NCBI RefSeq assembly: GCF_018257795.1
Contig: NZ_JAERJD010000001.1
Location: 434,001 to 498,000, forward strand
Reading direction: 5' to 3'
Length of the DNA: 64,000 nucleotides
Source: Citrobacter sp. JGM124
GTDB lineage: Bacteria > Pseudomonadota > Gammaproteobacteria > Enterobacterales > Enterobacteriaceae
The position numbers and the translations under genes were made by a program. Under the pieces are notes generated by a model. The model ran no database searches, was not told the DNA's origin, and saw only the letters and a program-made list of their open reading frames with translations. Shown in pieces: positions 8,703-16,320 of the stretch (the first letter of the stretch is position 1; each line of letters starts with the position of its first letter).

Positions 8703-9548
8703 ATGAATAGACTTGTGATTGGCGTAAATACCGCAATGTTCGACGGGCTTGATACGGATATTGCCTTTAGTACTATAAAAAAAGCCGGGTTTCATTACGT
8801 TGAGCTCGCTTACAACCAGGGCTATGTTGGGGATATGCCCCCAGAGCTCTTCGGCGCGGAAAATGCGCAGCATATTCGTGAACTGCTGGAAAAGTACCAA
8901 CTGAGTACGCATTCCCTGGGTGCCACCATGAATATGGGCGCTGTGGACGCCGTTGAACAGTTCGGTAAGCGTATCGAGTTCGCCAGTATGATTGGCGCAA
9001 AATGGATTAACATCTGTGTCGGCAGGCATGCCGATCGGGCGCGTATTATCGAAAATCTCCGGGCTCTGGCCCCTGTTGCTGAAGAACATGGTTGTGTTAT
9101 CTGTCTGGAAAACGGGGGGGACCCGAATTACGACGTGTTCCGTCTGGCTGATGATGGCTTTGGGTTACTGGAGGCTATCGACAGTCCTGCCGTGGCATTC
9201 AATGTTGATGCGGGGAATATTGTATCGCTCTGTCCGGATGTTAATCCGATAGAACAGGCGATCGCCATGTTACCAGGAGCACAGCACTGCCATCTGAAGG
9301 ACCTGCAGGTTATTGATGGGGAAGTTCACTTCACTCCAATGGGCTACGGGCAGTTAAATTATGTTCCCATGCTTAACGCGCTGGAAACCCGTGCGATCCC
9401 CTGCAGCCTGGAAATTCCTTTACGCATGCATCGTCAGCGTGATAGCTACCCTGTGCGTGGGGCATCACCGATTGATCCAGCATATAGTCTTGATGTGTTA
9501 ATTCAGTCCAGATTAATGCTGGAAAAATGGCTGGGTTATGCCTTGTAA
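8703..9548 (+). CDS. Sugar isomerase/epimerase of the xylose-isomerase-like TIM-barrel family
   Basis: A 281-residue protein of the AP-endonuclease-2/IolE/tagatose-3-epimerase superfamily. The expected metal ligands appear in order: Glu in CLENGG, Asp in FNVDAGN, His in HCHLKD and Glu in CSLEIPL. Such enzymes isomerise or epimerise free or phosphorylated ketoses. It follows the transketolase by 109 bp, with a hairpin between and a good GGGGAAGGA site, so it is probably the last gene of the rightward operon. I do not recognise the exact subfamily. A tetrulose or pentulose epimerase or aldose-ketose isomerase that channels a second sugar into the kinase is an inference from context. Confidence 0.75.
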   Translation: MNRLVIGVNTAMFDGLDTDIAFSTIKKAGFHYVELAYNQGYVGDMPPELFGAENAQHIRELLEKYQLSTHSLGATMNMGAVDAVEQFGKRIEFASMIGAKWINICVGRHADRARIIENLRALAPVAEEHGCVICLENGGDPNYDVFRLADDGFGLLEAIDSPAVAFNVDAGNIVSLCPDVNPIEQAIAMLPGAQHCHLKDLQVIDGEVHFTPMGYGQLNYVPMLNALETRAIPCSLEIPLRMHRQRDSYPVRGASPIDPAYSLDVLIQSRLMLEKWLGYAL

Positions 9549-9897
9549 AATGAATAAATAAAATTGTCTCGCGGCTGGGCTTACTTCTGAATATATTAGT
9601 CGCGAGTGCAATTTATTTTTAAAATAACAATTCATTTTTATATATAAAAATGAATAAATCCTCATGAAAATTATCTTCTGAGAAATGTGAAAATAATTAT
9701 AAGCATATTTCCAGGTTCTGTGATTAAGCTCGCATACGATTTTTAGTGTATATGATTTCATAAATATAACATAAGTTCACAAGTATTTCTTTTGTTCATT
9801 TTAATTAAAAATAGTAACTAATGTTCACTGGGTACTCCATGTTCATAGATTAATTTCGTTTTATTTCTTTAACGACTTTTAAAATCGAAGGTTAATT
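9549..9897. promoter_or_regulatory. AT-rich promoter region of the MFS transporter gene
   Basis: 349 bp, strongly AT-rich, with no gene. It contains four GTTCA boxes on the plus strand (9775, 9794, 9823, 9841). The last two form a direct repeat ATGTTCAC/ATGTTCAT 18 bp apart. These resemble the TGAACA half-sites near the SorC-type regulator and suggest shared control. Confidence 0.45.
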
Positions 9898-11220
9898 ATG
9901 TCTGACTCTACGCTCACACCATTACCCAATACCAAGAAATCCACCAACTTCCGTTGGGTTATCTTTGCCACCATGTTCTTCTTATTAGCCGTTAACTTAA
10001 TGGACCGTATTACCCTGTCCATTGGAATGCCGTATATCAAAGAAGAATTTGATCTTTCACCGACCACTCAAGGCTTAATTCTGAGCAGTTTCTTCTGGTC
10101 CTACGCACTGTTACAGGTACCTGGAGGCTGGCTGCTTGACCGTTATGGCCCGCGTAAAGTGATAACCGGGGCGCTGTTTGGCTGGGGGTTCTTCCAGGCT
10201 ATCATCGGCCTGGCGACCGGCGGGATTAGTCTGATCCTTTATCGCATTGGTCTGGGGGCGGCAGAGGCGCCAGTTTCCCCCAGTGGGGCAAAGCTGAGTT
10301 CAACGTGGCTGACTAAGTCAGAAAGGGGACGTGGCGCCGTTATCATGGATTCCGGTAGCCCGCTGGGTGTGGCTATTGGCGGTATCATTGTTGCCCACCT
10401 AATCGTGTTGCTGGATTCATGGCGCATCACCTTCGTGCTGGTAGGGATCTTCACCATGTTGCTTGGATTTGTGGCGTGGCGCATCCTGCGTGACCATCCA
10501 AATCAACACCCTAAAGTGAGCGAGCAGGAGGTGGCGTATATTAATGCTGGTAACATTAATACTGCTTCCGGTGTGGACAACAGTGTGCCGACCAAAGGTC
10601 TGGGGATAAGCTGGTTTACCATGATAGCCATTATGGTTGGCCGGGCCTCCTGGGGTATGGTTTACTGGGGACTACTGACATGGGGGCCGAGCTACCTGGC
10701 CCAGGCTCAGGGTCTGCAGCTGGCAGCCATCGGCAACTCAACGTTTATCATCTTCATTATGGGCACCCTGGGTTGCCTGTTCAGTGGTTTCTTTGTGGAC
10801 TTCCTGGTGAAAAGAGGCGTCAGCTACAATATTGCCCTGAAGAGCATGCTTTCTGTCTCGGGCATTGTTGGTTTGAGCATACTGTATGCCCTGGCCACGG
10901 TGACTGACCCGGACTTGGCAGTAGGCCTGCTTTCTGTTGCGGCATTCTTCATGATGTTTGGCAGCCTTTACTGGAGTTTCCCGGCAATCCTTGCACCAAG
11001 AGATCGTGTTGGTTTAGTTGGCGGGCTGATGAACATGGCTAACAGTTGCGCCGGGATTCTGGTTCCTATTCTGGTGGGGATCATTCTACAAGCCACGGGG
11101 AGCTTTGAAAGCGTCATTGTCTATTTTGCTATCTGTGCAGGCTTCTATACTGTTGGAACGCTGTGCATTAACTTCAATAAATTACCTCAAGGTAATAAAC
11201 AGTACGCTTCACAGAAATAA
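9898..11220 (+). CDS. MFS transporter, anion:cation symporter family (sugar-acid type)
   Basis: A 440-residue inner-membrane permease with about 12 hydrophobic segments. The MFS loop motif between helices 2 and 3 appears as GGWLLDRYGPRKVI, and NLMDRITLSIGMPYI is the family N-terminal signature seen in ExuT, GudP, GarP and DgoT. These import hexuronates, glucarate, galactonate and related acids with protons. An AAGG site precedes the ATG. A D-2-hydroxyacid dehydrogenase follows after 49 bp, so the imported compound is probably a hydroxy acid or a sugar acid yielding one. Substrate unknown. The GTTCA boxes upstream may tie it to the tetrulose cluster, for example tetronate uptake, but this is speculative. 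Confidence 0.85.
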   Translation: MSDSTLTPLPNTKKSTNFRWVIFATMFFLLAVNLMDRITLSIGMPYIKEEFDLSPTTQGLILSSFFWSYALLQVPGGWLLDRYGPRKVITGALFGWGFFQAIIGLATGGISLILYRIGLGAAEAPVSPSGAKLSSTWLTKSERGRGAVIMDSGSPLGVAIGGIIVAHLIVLLDSWRITFVLVGIFTMLLGFVAWRILRDHPNQHPKVSEQEVAYINAGNINTASGVDNSVPTKGLGISWFTMIAIMVGRASWGMVYWGLLTWGPSYLAQAQGLQLAAIGNSTFIIFIMGTLGCLFSGFFVDFLVKRGVSYNIALKSMLSVSGIVGLSILYALATVTDPDLAVGLLSVAAFFMMFGSLYWSFPAILAPRDRVGLVGGLMNMANSCAGILVPILVGIILQATGSFESVIVYFAICAGFYTVGTLCINFNKLPQGNKQYASQK

Positions 11221-11269
11221 TACGCCAGGCAAAATTGGTGGATGTTCATGAATAATACAGGATACTGAA

Positions 11270-12199
11270 ATGTCTGTTATATTAAGAGTTGATAAAGTAC
11301 CTCAAGTATTAGCTGACGCATTAGCGCAGACTCATACCTTATATGAATACAGTCAATTATCTGCGGAGCAATTACAGGCTATTATCGAAGACGTTCAGGT
11401 GATATTAGCCAGTGGAGAGTCAAAAGTTGAAGCCGCGCTAATTAACCAACTACCAGAATTAAAATTGATCGCAGTATTTGGTGTCGGGTATGACGGTGTG
11501 GATATTCGCGCCGCCAAGGCAAGAGGCGTCGAGGTGACCAACACGCCGGATATTTTAACCGATGACGTTGCCGACCTTGGAATTGCGCTGATGCTGAATG
11601 TCTCAAGACGTATTAATGGTGCACAAAAGTTTATTGAACGTGGTGACTGGCTTTCCGGTGTTTATCCCCAGTCAACCAAGGTCAGTGGCGGGCGTCTGGG
11701 CATTGTTGGATTCGGGCGCATTGGGCGGGCTGTCGCGAAAAGAGCACAGGGTTTCTCAATGAAAATTTCCTGTTTTGACCGCAACCCGGTCGAAAATAGT
11801 GAAATAACATACTATCCCAGCCTCCAGGAACTGGCTAAAAACAGTGATATTTTGATGGTGTGTGCCAGTGCGGGGGCTGAAACCTTAAAACTGATCAACC
11901 GGGATGTCCTCACCGCGCTGGGGCCGGAGGGCATTTTGATTAATATTGCCAGGGGCAGCGTGGTTGATGAAGAGGCGCTCGTGGAGGCAATCAGTCAGGG
12001 AACACTTGGTGGCGCGGGGCTGGATGTTTTTGCCAACGAACCTCATGTTCCGGCGGCATTGCTGAACCGCGATAATGTGGTGGTGACACCACATATCGGC
12101 AGCGCTACCCGGGCGACACGCGCGGCCATGGCGAAACTGGTTATGGATAATATCGCCGCCTTCTATGCTGGCGAGGCACTACTGACACCAGTAAGATAA
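11270..12199 (+). CDS. D-isomer-specific 2-hydroxyacid dehydrogenase (GhrB-like)
   Basis: A 309-residue NAD(P)H-dependent dehydrogenase of the glyoxylate/hydroxypyruvate/phosphoglycerate reductase group. The Rossmann motif is LGIVGFGRIGRAVAKRA (about residues 145-161). Catalytic Arg lies in NIARGSVVDEEAL, Glu in LDVFANEP and His in TPHIGSATRATR. It probably forms an operon with the MFS gene upstream. The likely role is interconversion of a 2-keto acid such as hydroxypyruvate, tartronate semialdehyde product or 2-ketogluconate with its hydroxy acid. The exact substrate cannot be told from the sequence. Confidence 0.87.
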   Translation: MSVILRVDKVPQVLADALAQTHTLYEYSQLSAEQLQAIIEDVQVILASGESKVEAALINQLPELKLIAVFGVGYDGVDIRAAKARGVEVTNTPDILTDDVADLGIALMLNVSRRINGAQKFIERGDWLSGVYPQSTKVSGGRLGIVGFGRIGRAVAKRAQGFSMKISCFDRNPVENSEITYYPSLQELAKNSDILMVCASAGAETLKLINRDVLTALGPEGILINIARGSVVDEEALVEAISQGTLGGAGLDVFANEPHVPAALLNRDNVVVTPHIGSATRATRAAMAKLVMDNIAAFYAGEALLTPVR

Positions 12200-12233
12200 A
12201 CGGCAGGTATTAAAAACGCATCAGTGAACGGGG

Positions 12234-12261
12234 GCAGGGGAAGATGAATGTTTTCCCCTGC
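12234..12261. terminator. Hairpin after the hydroxyacid dehydrogenase gene
   Basis: GCAGGGGAA pairs with TTCCCCTGC over a 10-nt loop. It lies 35 bp after the dehydrogenase stop. The tail TTCATGTT is only modestly T-rich. Probable operon end, between convergent genes. Confidence 0.5.
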
Positions 12262-12393
12262 TTCATGTTGCCCGGAACCACACCGGCTCAACAGGCTCCG
12301 GGATCAGCACATCATGACCCAAGGGCCAGGCCATCTTCCCGATGGGGCCTCAGTTATCCCGCGGCCCGTCAGAACAGGGTAGCTGGGGGATGA

Positions 12394-12639
12394 TTACTCA
12401 TTGCCCCATTGATTCAAAAATTCTGCTACGGCATCAATATGCCGCGTGTCGATCCCTGCCTCATTGGCCATCTGTTGCTGGGCTTCCTCACTGATTTCTT
12501 CATTATTCATCAAGCGTGTGACCAGCAGCTGGAAATAATGAGCCAGGGCATCCTGCTCTGAATCTTCAACCGGCTTGGGGGATTCCGCTGAATACTCTTC
12601 GACGATATCATAGTACTTAAGCGGGATTTCATTACGCAT
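12394..12639 (-). CDS. ymjA: YmjA family protein (DUF2543)
   Basis: A small acidic protein of 81 residues, the same length as E. coli YmjA and with its characteristic segments [32 protein letters not shown] and the C-terminal [10 protein letters not shown]. No biochemical function is known. It looks soluble and helical, with no signal peptide or membrane segment. A strong GGAGGG site precedes the ATG. It is transcribed alone; the neighbours give no functional clue. Confidence 0.88.
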   Translation of the reverse strand: MRNEIPLKYYDIVEEYSAESPKPVEDSEQDALAHYFQLLVTRLMNNEEISEEAQQQMANEAGIDTRHIDAVAEFLNQWGNE

Positions 12640-12896
12640 ATATTACCCTCCGGGATTGGCGTTGATTATTTACTGTCGGGATTACTGTCCCATAAGCACA
12701 CGGCATGGCGTGTCTTAAACAGAAACCGTGAATAAACGATTTTATCGCCCTGAAGGCGGCTTCCGGGGGAGTGTACTGTAAAATGGGCGTGAGTTTGATC
12801 CCTTTTTATCTTCAGCCCGTCACGAGAGATGGCCAGATTCGCCAGGTAACAGGAAATTCGTTATCATCCGCTGTCATTCTTTAGCCAGGTTATTTC

Positions 12897-13595
12897 ATGT
12901 CCACGATTATCGACACGTTTATTGCCACCCAGTGTCATGCACAAATCACCGTGCTCTATCAGGATGATGACCTTATCGTCATCAATAAGCCGTCGGGGCT
13001 ACTCAGCCTGTCGGGGAAAAATCCGCAAAATCTTGACTCTGTTCATCACCGGCTAGTACAACGCTTTCCCGGCTGTACATTAGTGCATCGCCTCGATTTT
13101 GGTACTTCCGGACTTATGGTGGTGGCGCGTAATAAAGGGATCAATGCCGCACTTTGCCACCAGTTCAGCCAGCGTTCGGTGACAAAAGTCTATACCGCAC
13201 TGTTGTGCGGCGACCTGGACAAGAATGAAGGCATCATCGATGCCCCGATAGCTAAAGACCCGGCGTTGTTTCCGTTAATGTCCATTTGTGCGTTAACAGG
13301 CAAGGTGGCACGCTCCCATTATCAGGTAATTGAGCGTTTGAGTTATACGTCTGACAGCGGAATGGCAGTGCCAGTAACACGAGTAAAACTCACCCCTGAA
13401 ACTGGGCGAACCCATCAACTGCGTATCCACTGCCAGTGGCTAGGCCATCCCATTCTGGGGTGTGATCTGTACGGTGGGTGCCTGTTGCCAGGCACACAAG
13501 GAACTCCCCGGCTTATGCTGCATGCCAGCGAGCTGCATTTTATGCATCCAATAAAACAAGAAAAGATGTCCTGGGTACAGGAAAGCCCATTTTAA
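12897..13595 (+). CDS. RluA-family RNA pseudouridine synthase
   Basis: 232 residues. The catalytic Asp lies in the RluA motif VHRLDFGTSGLMVVA. Further family motifs are KPSGLLSLSG near the N-terminus, KVYTALLCG, TGRTHQLRIHCQWLGHPILGCDLYG and LMLHASELHF. It isomerises uridine to pseudouridine in rRNA or tRNA. It resembles RluA in size, but the motif is HRLDFGTSG where E. coli RluA has HRLDMATSG, so I call it a paralogue of unknown target. The start ATG is preceded by a weak AGG site. It stands alone between ymjA and the convergent yaiL. Confidence 0.88.
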   Translation: MSTIIDTFIATQCHAQITVLYQDDDLIVINKPSGLLSLSGKNPQNLDSVHHRLVQRFPGCTLVHRLDFGTSGLMVVARNKGINAALCHQFSQRSVTKVYTALLCGDLDKNEGIIDAPIAKDPALFPLMSICALTGKVARSHYQVIERLSYTSDSGMAVPVTRVKLTPETGRTHQLRIHCQWLGHPILGCDLYGGCLLPGTQGTPRLMLHASELHFMHPIKQEKMSWVQESPF

Positions 13596-13693
13596 TCCTG
13601 TGGTGCGTGGCACTCTGATGCCACAGAGCGATACGTCGTGCTTTAATCATCGCAGCGGGGCGTGAATACCGGTATTCCATACCCGCATGGGTG

Positions 13694-14233
13694 CTACCAC
13701 ATCAAATCATCCGGTACCTTAAAGTCAGCATAAGGATCATCCTCATCCTGTGCGTCCTGGCTCAAGGTGCTGTTTAATACAATACTACTGGCGTCGCGTT
13801 GTGCAATTTTATCCGCGACACTCGCCGGAATAATGGCGTATTGGCTGTCAACACTCCCTTCCACGCTCAGGCGAGCAATGGCAAGACGGCCGCTAATTAA
13901 CTGGGACTGGGTGAGCTTATCAACCGCGACTTTTTTGATCAGATTATGGTCGGTAAAGTTAAAATCAATATTACCTTTAGCAACAATAATTTTATTCATT
14001 TCAATAAGCTGCTTAACCTGGGCTTTGTACTCTTTCGCTAAAACTTCTTGCTTTTGCTGCTCACTGAGCTGCTTGTCCCGTTCCATCTGGGCTTTTTTAT
14101 TCTCTTCCACGGCTTCCCTGGCTTCGCGTGCCTGAACGCGTGATTTTTTGGCTGTTCTCTGAACCTTGGCCACTTTCTTACTGGTTACTAATCCCGCTTT
14201 GAGCATCTGCTCCTGCAACGTGAGCTTTGTCAT
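13694..14233 (-). CDS. yaiL: YaiL family nucleoprotein (DUF2058)
   Basis: 179 residues, the length of E. coli YaiL, and very similar throughout: MTKLTLQEQMLKAGLV, a long charged helix of about 60 residues rich in Lys, Glu and Gln that is likely a coiled coil, and the acidic end DEDDPYADFKVPDDLMW. It has been described as a polynucleotide-associated protein, but its function is not established. The ATG at 14233 is preferred over an in-frame TTG at 14245 because it matches the family start and has GGAAG upstream. Confidence 0.92.
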   Translation of the reverse strand: MTKLTLQEQMLKAGLVTSKKVAKVQRTAKKSRVQAREAREAVEENKKAQMERDKQLSEQQKQEVLAKEYKAQVKQLIEMNKIIVAKGNIDFNFTDHNLIKKVAVDKLTQSQLISGRLAIARLSVEGSVDSQYAIIPASVADKIAQRDASSIVLNSTLSQDAQDEDDPYADFKVPDDLMW

Positions 14234-14611
14234 CTCGACTTCCAAACATATTGAACAATGGGGGGATTATACCCGTAAATTTTACCACTGTGCCAGATTC
14301 AGACACCGGGTTCCGGTACAAATGCCCTGGCAGGATAACGGTTATTCAACCGTTTTGAAGGTATCGACTCGTTAACGATGGCGGTGACTTCTGAACCTGA
14401 TCCGGTGTTGTCTGTTATTTATTAGTCAGGCCATGTCATCGATTATCAATATATTTATCCAGGCCCGGTTAGAAATAATAAGAGCATCTTAATTAAAATT
14501 GTGTGCCGGGTCACATTTAATAGTTGAATTGCGGTTCAGCATGTTGAACAAAGTATATTTCCCACGGTGTAATGCCGATATTCTATTTTTCGTTAACACA
14601 AGGTGGCTATT
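14234..14611. promoter_or_regulatory. Upstream region of the xylonate operon with candidate operator
   Basis: 378 bp with no gene. A near-palindrome GTTCAGCATGTTGAAC at 14534-14549, 62 bp before the regulator ATG, is a good candidate operator for the IclR-family regulator encoded next. The 14400-14600 part is AT-rich, as expected for a promoter. Confidence 0.45.
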
Positions 14612-15400
14612 ATGGTTCGCAAAGGTTGTAATTCATTAATTCGTGCTGAAAAAATATTAACCCATATAGCGTGGGTGGGAGTGGCGAGTTATATGGAATT
14701 ACTGAAGGAGTTTGAATATCCTAAAAGTAGCCTGCTTAATTTATTGAATGTCATGGTGGAGTGCGGTTTTTTAATTAAAAACAAAAATGGCCACTATCTA
14801 CTGGGAATAAAAAATTATGAGCTGGGTTGCCAGGCGTTACACCGCCAGAACATATTTGAGATGACTAAACGACCGATGCAGGAACTGTCACTGAAAAGTG
14901 GCCTGGTTTGCCACCTGGGCGCGATGGAAAGCCACTCAGCCATCTACCTTGATAAAATAGAGAGCCCCAGTTCAGTACCGACAAATAAAAGCTGGATCGG
15001 CAAAAAACTCGAATTGCATATTACTGCATTAGGTAAAGCATTATTGGCATGGAAAAGCCGGGAAGAGCTGGACTATTTTCTGGACGTGCTTACGCTGACG
15101 TCGCATACCACAAATACATTTACCGATAAAAAATTATTTCTGGACGAATTACAAAAAACACGGCTAAGGGGATGGGCCATCGACAACGAAGAATCAACCT
15201 ATGGCGCTGTTTGTTTAAGCATGCCGATTTTTAATATGTACAACCGGGTTAACTATGCCATTTCCCTGTCGGGTGATCCTATTGTTTACTCCGCCAATAA
15301 GATTGATGGCTATTTAGAATTACTCAAGAAATGTGCGTGGCAAATATCCAGTGGGTTGGGATACAGAAACGAAAATGAATACTTACGAAAAGGAAACTGA
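14612..15400 (+). CDS. IclR-family transcriptional regulator of the xylonate operon
   Basis: 262 residues. A winged helix-turn-helix (about 5-65) is followed by an IclR effector domain (about 80-255), recognisable from [29 protein letters not shown] and [22 protein letters not shown]. It lies 4 bp upstream of yjhH, as expected for the YjhI/YagI (XynR) regulators that control D-xylonate catabolism in E. coli. ATG 14612 is used because AAGGTGG sits at the right distance; an in-frame GTG at 14603 overlaps that site. It likely represses the operon until xylonate or a derived keto acid is present. Confidence 0.85.
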   Translation: MVRKGCNSLIRAEKILTHIAWVGVASYMELLKEFEYPKSSLLNLLNVMVECGFLIKNKNGHYLLGIKNYELGCQALHRQNIFEMTKRPMQELSLKSGLVCHLGAMESHSAIYLDKIESPSSVPTNKSWIGKKLELHITALGKALLAWKSREELDYFLDVLTLTSHTTNTFTDKKLFLDELQKTRLRGWAIDNEESTYGAVCLSMPIFNMYNRVNYAISLSGDPIVYSANKIDGYLELLKKCAWQISSGLGYRNENEYLRKGN

Positions 15401-15404
15401 AACA

Positions 15405-16310
15405 GTGAAAAAATTTAGTGGCATTATTCCACCGGTATCCAGCACGTTTCATCGTGATGGAACCCTTGATAAAAAAGCAATGCGTGCAGTGGCCGATTTC
15501 CTGATCAATAAAGGTGTCGATGGGCTATTTTACCTGGGCACAGGGGGGGAGTTTAGCCAAATGAGCACGGCCAGGCGAATGGAATTTGCCGAAGAGGCGG
15601 TTGCTGCGGCTGATGGACGGGTGCCAGTATTAATCGGTGTGGGTTCCCCCTCGACTGATGAGGCAGTCAAACTCACCAAACATGCGGAAAGCTGTGGTGC
15701 TGATGGAGTGGTGGCAATCAATCCTTACTACTGGAAAGTCGCATCTCGCAATCTTGACGACTATTACCAGCAAATCGCACGCAGTACCTCACTGCCCGTG
15801 ATCCTGTATAACTTCCCGGACCTGACAGGGCAGGATTTATCCCCGGAAACAGTAAAACGCCTTGTCCTGCAAAATGAAAATATTGTGGGTATTAAAGACA
15901 CTATCGACAGCGTCAGCCACCTGCGCACCATGATCAATACCCTGAAGTCAGTACGCCCGTCATTTTCAGTCTTCTGTGGTTATGATGACCATTTACTGAA
16001 TAATTTACTACTCGGGGGGGATGGTGCCATATCCGCCAGCGCGAATTTTGCGCCAGAACTCTCCGTTGGTATCTATCAGGCCTGGAAAAAAGGAGATCTT
16101 GCCACGGCTGCCACTCTGAATAAAAAACTGTTACAACTGCCGTCAATTTATGCCCTGGAAACACCTTTTGTGTCGCTGATTAAGTACGGCATGCAATGTG
16201 TGGGCCTGCCTGTAGAGACGTATTGCTTACCGCCGATTCTGGATATTTCAGAAGAAGCGAAAGAGAAAGTTCATGCACTACTAAACGCACAGGGCATTTT
16301 ACCCGTCTGA
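15405..16310 (+). CDS. yjhH: 2-dehydro-3-deoxy-D-pentonate aldolase YjhH
   Basis: 301-residue class I aldolase of the DapA/NanA family. It splits 2-keto-3-deoxy-D-pentonate into pyruvate and glycolaldehyde, the second step of D-xylonate breakdown. Family features are GTGGEFSQM, the Tyr in VILYNFPDLTG, the Schiff-base Lys in IVGIKDTIDS and CGYDDHLL. It is very close to E. coli YjhH, which also starts MKKFSGIIPPVSS. Here that start is a GTG at 15405 with an AAGGAA site; the frame continues upstream over the regulator end. Operon order is regulator, yjhH, yjhG, yjhF. Confidence 0.94.
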   Translation: MKKFSGIIPPVSSTFHRDGTLDKKAMRAVADFLINKGVDGLFYLGTGGEFSQMSTARRMEFAEEAVAAADGRVPVLIGVGSPSTDEAVKLTKHAESCGADGVVAINPYYWKVASRNLDDYYQQIARSTSLPVILYNFPDLTGQDLSPETVKRLVLQNENIVGIKDTIDSVSHLRTMINTLKSVRPSFSVFCGYDDHLLNNLLLGGDGAISASANFAPELSVGIYQAWKKGDLATAATLNKKLLQLPSIYALETPFVSLIKYGMQCVGLPVETYCLPPILDISEEAKEKVHALLNAQGILPV

Positions 16311-16320
16311 GGAGGCACTC

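Noticed and set aside
12640-12896. Possible small RNA gene between ymjA and the pseudouridine synthase
   Set aside because: No promoter and terminator pair could be recognised in the 257-bp gap.
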